From contig CM066985.1 of NCBI GenBank assembly GCA_033977485.1, positions 71,595,045 to 71,659,044 of the forward strand: a stretch of 64,000 nt of DNA, given 5' to 3'. The translations under genes were made by a program, and so were the position numbers. Shown here in pieces: positions 58,770 to 64,000 of the stretch; the first letter of the stretch is position 1, and each line of letters starts with the position of its first letter. This DNA is from Hydrangea macrophylla (Eukaryota; Streptophyta; Magnoliopsida; Cornales; Hydrangeaceae). A model generated the notes under the pieces. That model saw nothing but the letters and a program-made list of their open reading frames with translations. It was not told the DNA's origin and did not search any database.

Positions 58770-60045
58770 TCATTTTAGAGTACTTTTTAAGCATTAAGTT
58801 TAAGAGGAAAATATTTTAGTGAAACCGACTCACCCACATATAAAAACTGAACAAAAATTCCAACGAGTTTGTGAAATTTCACTAAACTTTCAAAAAAAAT
58901 TATTCAAGATTTTTGTACAACCGATAGAGATTCTGTGTGATGGCGTTGCTTGTTTCCTTTGTGACGATATTGTATGATGTGATGTTATATTCCTGTGTGA
59001 GTTTTTTTGGAGTCTATGAGACATCGTTGTTTTTCTAAGACTCGTTTTATATTTTTGGTTGACTCATACATTGTATACAGTACACGGGTGCGTAATGCAT
59101 TCGAGGCGTTTTGATATAAAACGTAGTTGAATGTATGTGCACGTTTAGTAATTGGAAATTTTATGTGGAGGTTCTGTCTGGGTGAAGAGATTGTCGCTGT
59201 GCTGTTTCTTGTTAGAGTTGTACATTCTGTTCTTGTTGTACATTCTTTGCTTGTATAAATTGTATATTGGGTATTTGAGAATGTTATAGTTACTCTGACC
59301 AGTGGATGTATATATATATTTTTTGCTAAACTCTGTAGAGAGATTTTATTTAATGAAAATGGTATGGTCCTTTGTAAATCAAAATGATATTTTATTTGTA
59401 ATGGAACTTTATTTCTTCTATAATAAAATAGATGTTTGGGAAAACATATTTAAATATTAGTAAATTAGGGTGTGACATCCCACCCTGGTGTTCTATAATA
59501 TTGAAGAGATCACAACCACTGTAGAATAATTTCTCCACCTGAATGTTGGAAGTTACAAGTCCTATTTTAAATATGACTTCGTCAATCTTTTCCAAGTGTC
59601 TGTATTTTGACTTAGTTTTGCCCCTCAGCTTTACCAGTTCAGTTGATTGACAACTTCAGCCTTGGCCTTGTTACATTAGGAAGCATTTTTCACAGACTAA
59701 CCGCAAGAAGCTCTTGTAATTTATATATTTTTAGTAATTTGGAGGGTTAATGCTATGTGCACATAAAACGTGTACATAAAGATTTAGGCAATTCATTTCG
59801 GTGGAGCTTGTGTCTGCATATCCACCGAAATTGATGTCTCAGATTTTTATGTGCACCAATCATTACTCTTTCCTATGCACCCTCATGCCAATCACAATGG
59901 ATTTTTTTGTATTGGACTCACAAATAGTGGGAGACAAGTGGATCTCATCACTCAAAATACCCTTCAAAGCACCTAAAAATATCTCCTCATGGTTGAGGCG
60001 TACTGGCACGCAGAGTGTTTTTTTGAGTGTTATCCTTTCCAGTAT
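58770..60045. other. Intergenic DNA with an LTR-end remnant
   Basis: No coding content. AATTAGGGTGTGACA at about 59464-59478, preceded by AATGGTATGGTC and A/T-rich words, resembles the 3' end of the LARD-like LTR family, probably a truncated old LTR. A MITE follows at 59745-59872. Confidence 0.45.
59745..59872. mobile_element. MITE (TAATGCTATGTGCACATAAAA ends)
   Basis: The left end GGGTTAATGCTATGTGCACA pairs with the right end, whose complement is AGAGTAATGATTGGTGCACA. The inner arms TTCATTTCGGTGGA and TCCACCGAAATTGA are complementary. Confidence 0.7.
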
Positions 60046-60179
60046 ATCCTTTAATCAGTAGAGATCTCCTATGGGTCTCAATTAACGGGTGTAAGACGGG
60101 TTTTTTTTTTTTTTTGCAAAAATATGGACCCCATTCACACAGTAAAGTAAAAAAAAAAAAACCTTGTGACTTGGTCTCA

Positions 60180-60182
<3 letters not shown>

Positions 60183-60226
<44 letters not shown>
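60183..60226. repeat. CT microsatellite
   Basis: A CT run of about 44 bases inside the left arm of the Mutator-like element. Confidence 0.95.
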
Positions 60227-60229
<3 letters not shown>

Positions 60230-61199
60230 TCTATTTACAATTCTAAGAGCAGTCCAGTCACTCTCTCTCTCTCTCTATTTACTACTCTATACCCAAACAA
60301 ACACCTCAACAGTCAACCCCCATTAGGAAAAATTGCAGAAAATTGTTCGTTGCAGAAATTCAAGATCTGCGGCACGACGCGACCGGAGACGTCTTCATTC
60401 AAGATCTGCGACCGGCGACCTCGTCTCTCCATCTCCGGTGACTCCTCAAGGTATGTTTGTCTCTCTCTCTCTCTCTTGATCTCACTGTGTTCTTGCAATG
60501 TTTTCTGTGTGAGTGTGTGCTTGTGTATGTGTATGTGACTGTAATTGTGGAAAATGGAAGGGACATAGAAGTCTTGGGAAGGGACACTTGGGATTGAGTG
60601 TTTCAAACAAAGAATTAATTAATTAGATTGGGGAAGGACACTATTGTTGTGATTATTTCCTTTTATAGTAGATGAAATAGTCTAGTTGACTTCATCCACT
60701 TCTAAGATATGAATTCAATTCCACAATACCTTACACCAACTATTTGGGGTCTGATTTGCTTTCACAGAAATCACTCACAAAACAGCACAACTGGTCTGAT
60801 TTCCTTACACCAGTTAAAAGACCTTTGTGCTTCCTTGTGCAACAATTAACTGTTGATTGTGAACCAAGATTTGGGGTCTTGTAGGATTTGGTACTTTTGA
60901 TGGATTTTTTGATTATCAATTGTTGATGGTGAAATTATTTATTTATTTATTTATTTTTATTTATTTTATTTTTTTTATTTGTGTTTGAATTATATAATTG
61001 TCTTTTCTATTGTATTCACGTAGAACTACCCCACCGAATGAGGACGCTACTTTAGTTGCAAGTTTAGATAATGATAGTGATTCGTCCACATATTTTAAAA
61101 GTATTGTTTTCTTATTCATAAATTGAAACAACTTGGTGTGAAATTTATCTAACGTTGTTTTAATATTTTTATTGCAGGATGGTCTACATAATCGAATAA

Positions 61200-61290
61200 A
61201 TATGTTTCAATTCTTTTAGTAATGTATTTTGAATTGAGTTTTGATGTATTTTGAATTGAGTTTTGATGTATTTTGAATTGGACTTTGATA
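61200..61290. repeat. Short tandem repeat TGTATTTTGAATTGAGTTTTGA
   Basis: Three to four units of about 22-24 bases (ATGTATTTTGAATTGAGTTT) in a row in the middle of the Mutator-like element. They create meaningless antisense ORFs at 61149-61372. Confidence 0.8.
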
Positions 61291-61693
61291 TATTTGAATG
61301 AATTGAATGTTGATTTTTTGGATGTATGCAAAATCTTATTTTTGAATTGTGTGGAGTGTCTTTTAAGTTCACACTTCCCTCTTATTTCCTTCCCATTTTC
61401 TTATGGAAAGTTGGCTTTTTGTTAGAGAGGAAAAAAAAAAAAGGACAGCATAGTGTAAGGGCTGTTCAAGGATGCAAATGGGTAAAAAATGGACAGCACA
61501 CATGATTTAGAGAGAGAAAGTGAAAGAGTCTCTGTTTGGTTTATGTACTGTAACGTGGGTGGAGTGGGGTCCATTAGTTTGTCCACCATGTTGTCCACTA
61601 TTCAAGATGGTCCACTATTTTAGTCAAAAAGCTACACACCCGCTGAACACCCGCTTTGTTAGACCCGTAGGAGATCCTTACTGATCCTTTAAT

Positions 61694-62128
61694 ACCAGCA
61701 ATAATGATTTTGCTGCCTTGGGCGACAATCGAGTAGCCAAAATTTGTGACCCAAAATTCAAAGCAAATCATTGGGAAAATTATTATTCAAAACATGTCAG
61801 ATTACATTGTTATTGAACATATTTGCATGAATAGAAATAGAGAAAGAGAGAAGAGAATATATGTTTATGTTGAGTGTATAATCACCAACAACTACTCTCA
61901 TAGGTCCACCCCAACCTTACCCCTACAAGCACAGAGTCTATTTCCGAGTTTCAAACACATTGTGACACCCATGCTTACCTATATAGTACCATAATAAATT
62001 ACTCTTTCCCTTCTAAAGGAACAAAGAGTTGAGGAGAACAAGTTCATCTCCAACCTAATCATACTATTAATAACAACTTAGAATAAATTAGAGTTAAAAG
62101 GTAACTATAAATCAAAACCAATGCCCAT
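61694..62128 (-). other. 3' flank of the POLLENLESS3-like gene
   Basis: AT-rich; source of the duplicate spread over 31718-54892. AATAAA-like signals are present on the minus strand near 61995-62005 (complement of TTTATTATGG) and elsewhere, but the polyadenylation site cannot be fixed. Confidence 0.4.
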
Positions 62129-63001
62129 TTAGGCTCTTGGACTCAAAGACAATGTAATATCTTGAAAAACCTTCAGCCTCTTATCAATCTTCCTCTGAAA
62201 CATCCCCAAATCACTACTAGTTTCCACCACCGCGACCTTCCCCCCATTTTCGTTATTCGAACCCAAGGCTGCCGCCATAATGGCCTCCTCAAAGTCCTTA
62301 CTATCCGGCAACAACTCCGCCCACTCCTCCCCTCCTTTTTCCGGAGATAGAGACCGCCTTCTTGTCTTGTTTTCCGGTCCTATAACCGTTCCATCTGCTC
62401 TAATCGACCGTGTTCTCTTAAGGGTCTCATGAAATTGATGAAAACCAGCCTGGTCCTTTGAAAATTTCGATGAATAAAAAGGCGGTGCAGCGATGTTCAA
62501 TGAGTTCCCATTAGGAACAAACAATGTTTTGTTAACACTTTTTTGTACTATTGGATTCGAAATTACATTGGAATTCGTATTCTCGTCGCCAAATTCATCG
62601 CGGGTTTTGAGTGAATTTGCTGTTGATGACACTGCTACTGTGTGTTCTTTGCAGGGTTGAGGCTGCCAAATTGATGAAGATCCCAAAAAAGCATCAAATA
62701 GCTTCCTCTGTTCCACATGATCACCGCCACTGTTCATCATTTCAGACTCGAGGTCTCGAAGCATTTGCTGAGCTCTTTCAAAGGCCTTGAGATGTGAATC
62801 CACGCCCCGTGGGCCGTCAGAAACTGCGGGTTTAACCCGCCGGAGATTTTCTTTTGCTTCAGAAATTCTCCCTTGTTTCATCAAACAGATACCCAAATTG
62901 CACATCTTGTTATTGTCTGGTGCAATCAATAGTGCTCTCCTATAAGCATCTTCAGCTTCAATGTAGTTGTTCTGTTGCATCAATGCCCAACCCAAGTTCC
63001 C
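62129..63001 (-). CDS. POLLENLESS3-like gene, exon 4
   Basis: 290 codons plus stop, from GNLGWALMQQNNY to LSLSPRA; acceptor ATGCAG|GGG at 63002-63003. Contains the last TPR pair and the whole low-complexity C-terminus. Confidence 0.9.
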   Translation of the reverse strand, partial: GNLGWALMQQNNYIEAEDAYRRALLIAPDNNKMCNLGICLMKQGRISEAKENLRRVKPAVSDGPRGVDSHLKAFERAQQMLRDLESEMMNSGGDHVEQRKLFDAFLGSSSIWQPQPCKEHTVAVSSTANSLKTRDEFGDENTNSNVISNPIVQKSVNKTLFVPNGNSLNIAAPPFYSSKFSKDQAGFHQFHETLKRTRSIRADGTVIGPENKTRRRSLSPEKGGEEWAELLPDSKDFEEAIMAAALGSNNENGGKVAVVETSSDLGMFQRKIDKRLKVFQDITLSLSPRA

Positions 63002-63973
63002 CTGCATCACATATACTGATACATATAAGTATGTATATATGTAAACACAAAAATGAATACAAATTGGGGGGAAAAAGTTGGGGATTTTTACCAGTAATCT
63101 TGTAGCTTCTTGTTCAACAGAAACCTGAAATTTCTTCCCCTGAGACCGGGCGGTCTTTGTTCGCTTCCCATTAAAGGCCATCCCTTGTTGAATCAAGAAC
63201 AACTTGTGCCTCAACAATGATATTTGATCATCCAATCTCCCACATCTCTGAATTTATACATTTATATAAAAATATATATATATATATATATATTCATATT
63301 GAGTACAGAACAAAGAAACATATTTCAATTTTAGAATTACCTTATAAAGATCCAAGAGGATGTTATCAAGAGACTCTTGGGCTTGATCTGAACATCTACT
63401 TCTGAGAGACTTAATGGCCTCGATCGCCTCTTCGGCTCTGTTCTGTTGCTTCATTACAATGGCCATGTCTTTCAGAGCACTGTCCACTCTATCTCCAGCA
63501 TTAATGGCTGCCCAAAACATTGGTATCGCCTTTTCCGGATCCTTCTCCACCAACTGATCACAACAAAATACCCAACAAAAAAAACCCATAAATCCCACCA
63601 ATTGAACCAAAAAACAACACAAATTCAATATACATAATTACATATACATGCATATATGTGTGTGTGTGTGTCTATATATATATTACCTGGATATTTTTTG
63701 GCTCTAACATATGGTGTGTCACACAAAATAATAAAAACCCATAAATCCCACAAGTTGGATATACATATAGTGATATACATATGTGTGTGTGTGTGTGTAT
63801 ATTACCTGGACATTTTTGGCTCTAACATAGGGGGTGTCACCAACTGGGACTTTGTGGGTGATGTGAAAGGACTCGGATCGAGTTCGGGAAATTCCAAGAG
63901 GTTTGGCTGGTGAAGAAGGTGCGGATTTGGTGGGTCTGAAACCAGGTGGACCATTCCACATATCTTGCAACAT
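62129..63973 (-). CDS. POLLENLESS3/MS5-like TPR protein gene, 4 exons
   Basis: Exons are 63973-63806, 63553-63341, 63247-63092 and 63001-62129, with GT-AG introns, all in phase 0, giving 469 residues plus stop. The N-terminus has MWNGPPGFRPTKSAPSSPAKP (Ser-Pro sites), then HKVPVGDTPYVRAKNVQLVEKDPEKAI. TPR-like helices run from about 57 to 236 (EKAIPMFWAAINAGDRVDSALKD at 61-83; GNLGWALMQQNNYIEAEDAY from 180). The C-terminal half is low-complexity with SLSPEKGGEEWAELLPDS and ends SLSPRA. The family includes Arabidopsis MS5/POLLENLESS3 (TDM1), needed for exit from male meiosis, and POLLENLESS3-LIKE and SDI proteins with other roles. Which branch this is cannot be told here. The start could also be the second Met (63959-63961). 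A degraded duplicate of its 3' part is at 31718-58769. Confidence 0.9.
63092..63247 (-). CDS. POLLENLESS3-like gene, exon 3
   Basis: 52 codons from RCGRLDDQISLLRHK to EQEATRLL; acceptor TTCAG|AGATGTGGG, donor CTG|GTAAAA at 63090-63091. Confidence 0.9.
63341..63553 (-). CDS. POLLENLESS3-like gene, exon 2
   Basis: 71 codons from LVEKDPEKAIPMFW to NILLDLYK; acceptor GATCAG|TTG at 63554-63555, donor AAG|GTAATT at 63339-63340. First TPR region, the most conserved part of the family. Confidence 0.9.
63650..63725 (-). repeat. Duplicated exon 1 end and splice donor inside intron 1
   Basis: ATTACCTGGATATTTTTTGG plus CTCTAACATATGGTGTGTCA repeats 63801-63840 (ATTACCTGGACATTTTTGGC plus CTCTAACATAGGGGGTGTCA). 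The adjoining TG microsatellite and CATAAATCCCAC words are repeated too. One extra base shifts the frame, so this copy is not a working exon. Confidence 0.85.
63806..63973 (-). CDS. POLLENLESS3-like gene, exon 1
   Basis: 56 codons, ATG 63971-63973, donor CAG|GTAATA at 63804-63805. Ends RAKNVQ. An incomplete repeat of the exon end and donor lies at 63690-63725 inside intron 1. Confidence 0.85.
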
Positions 63974-64000
63974 ATTTGAATTTTTTTTTTCCTGGGTTTT

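Larger units (their letters stand above)
60056..61683. mobile_element. Mutator-like non-autonomous element
   Basis: Flanked by a perfect 10-bp duplication ATCCTTTAAT (60046-60055, 61684-61693). The left end CAGTAGAGATCTCCTATGGG and the right-end complement CAGTAAGGATCTCCTACGGG pair. Further inward both arms carry GGACCCCA and CTCTCTCTC words in the same order. 1.6 kb with no transposase. A GC-rich stretch at about 60355-60450 ends with CTCAAG|GTATG, an exon-like edge, so a captured gene piece is possible. Confidence 0.75.

Overview
The window looks like nuclear DNA of a flowering plant, probably a eudicot. It is AT-rich. Its two multi-exon genes have GT-AG introns and products from land-plant families (DUF630/DUF632 and POLLENLESS3/MS5), and most of the remaining sequence is plant LTR retrotransposons, MITEs and microsatellites. 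I cannot name the species. There are no rRNA, tRNA, CRISPR or bacterial-type features.

Layout. (1) 1-10564, minus strand: a DUF630/DUF632 gene (NRG2/APSR1-type family) with four coding exons. The last exon runs off the left edge, and the third intron is 6.8 kb and full of small repeats. (2) 10565-14286: its leader and promoter side, followed by a cluster of MITEs. (3) 14287-25875: a Mutator-like element made almost only of two 1.6 kb inverted arms around a 24-base loop, with a 10-bp target duplication. One arm is split by an 8.4 kb LTR retrotransposon with 99%-like LTRs and ruined coding capacity. (4) 25888-29393: a TIR element that holds a long AT-rich hairpin and a MITE, itself split by a solo LTR. 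(5) 29394-31717: a SINE-like unit, a hAT-like element with 8-bp duplication, and MITEs. (6) 31718-58769: a degraded duplicate of the 3' part of the gene at the right edge. It has been expanded from under 1 kb to about 27 kb by nested insertions: a Copia element (31843-52329) that itself contains a solo LTR and a complete Tekay-type Gypsy element (37288-47851), then a second solo LTR (52429-54581), then a gag-only LTR element (54898-58533). (7) 58770-61683: repeat-derived DNA and a second Mutator-like element with a 10-bp duplication. (8) 62129-63973, minus strand: a four-exon POLLENLESS3/MS5-like TPR gene that appears intact.

How it fits together. The two host genes are not functionally linked by anything visible. 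They bracket a roughly 50 kb repeat block whose nesting order can be read from target-site duplications (TGTTG, AAATG, GCATC, TGTTC, AAGTC, AAAAT, ATTAC, TACATATGTT, ATCCTTTAAT). The most unusual objects are the near-perfect 1.6 kb-arm snapback element, the intact acidic ORF upstream of a broken gag-pol in the Tekay element, the recently moved but non-coding LTR element, and arrays of short CG-containing palindromes inside three otherwise related solo LTRs.
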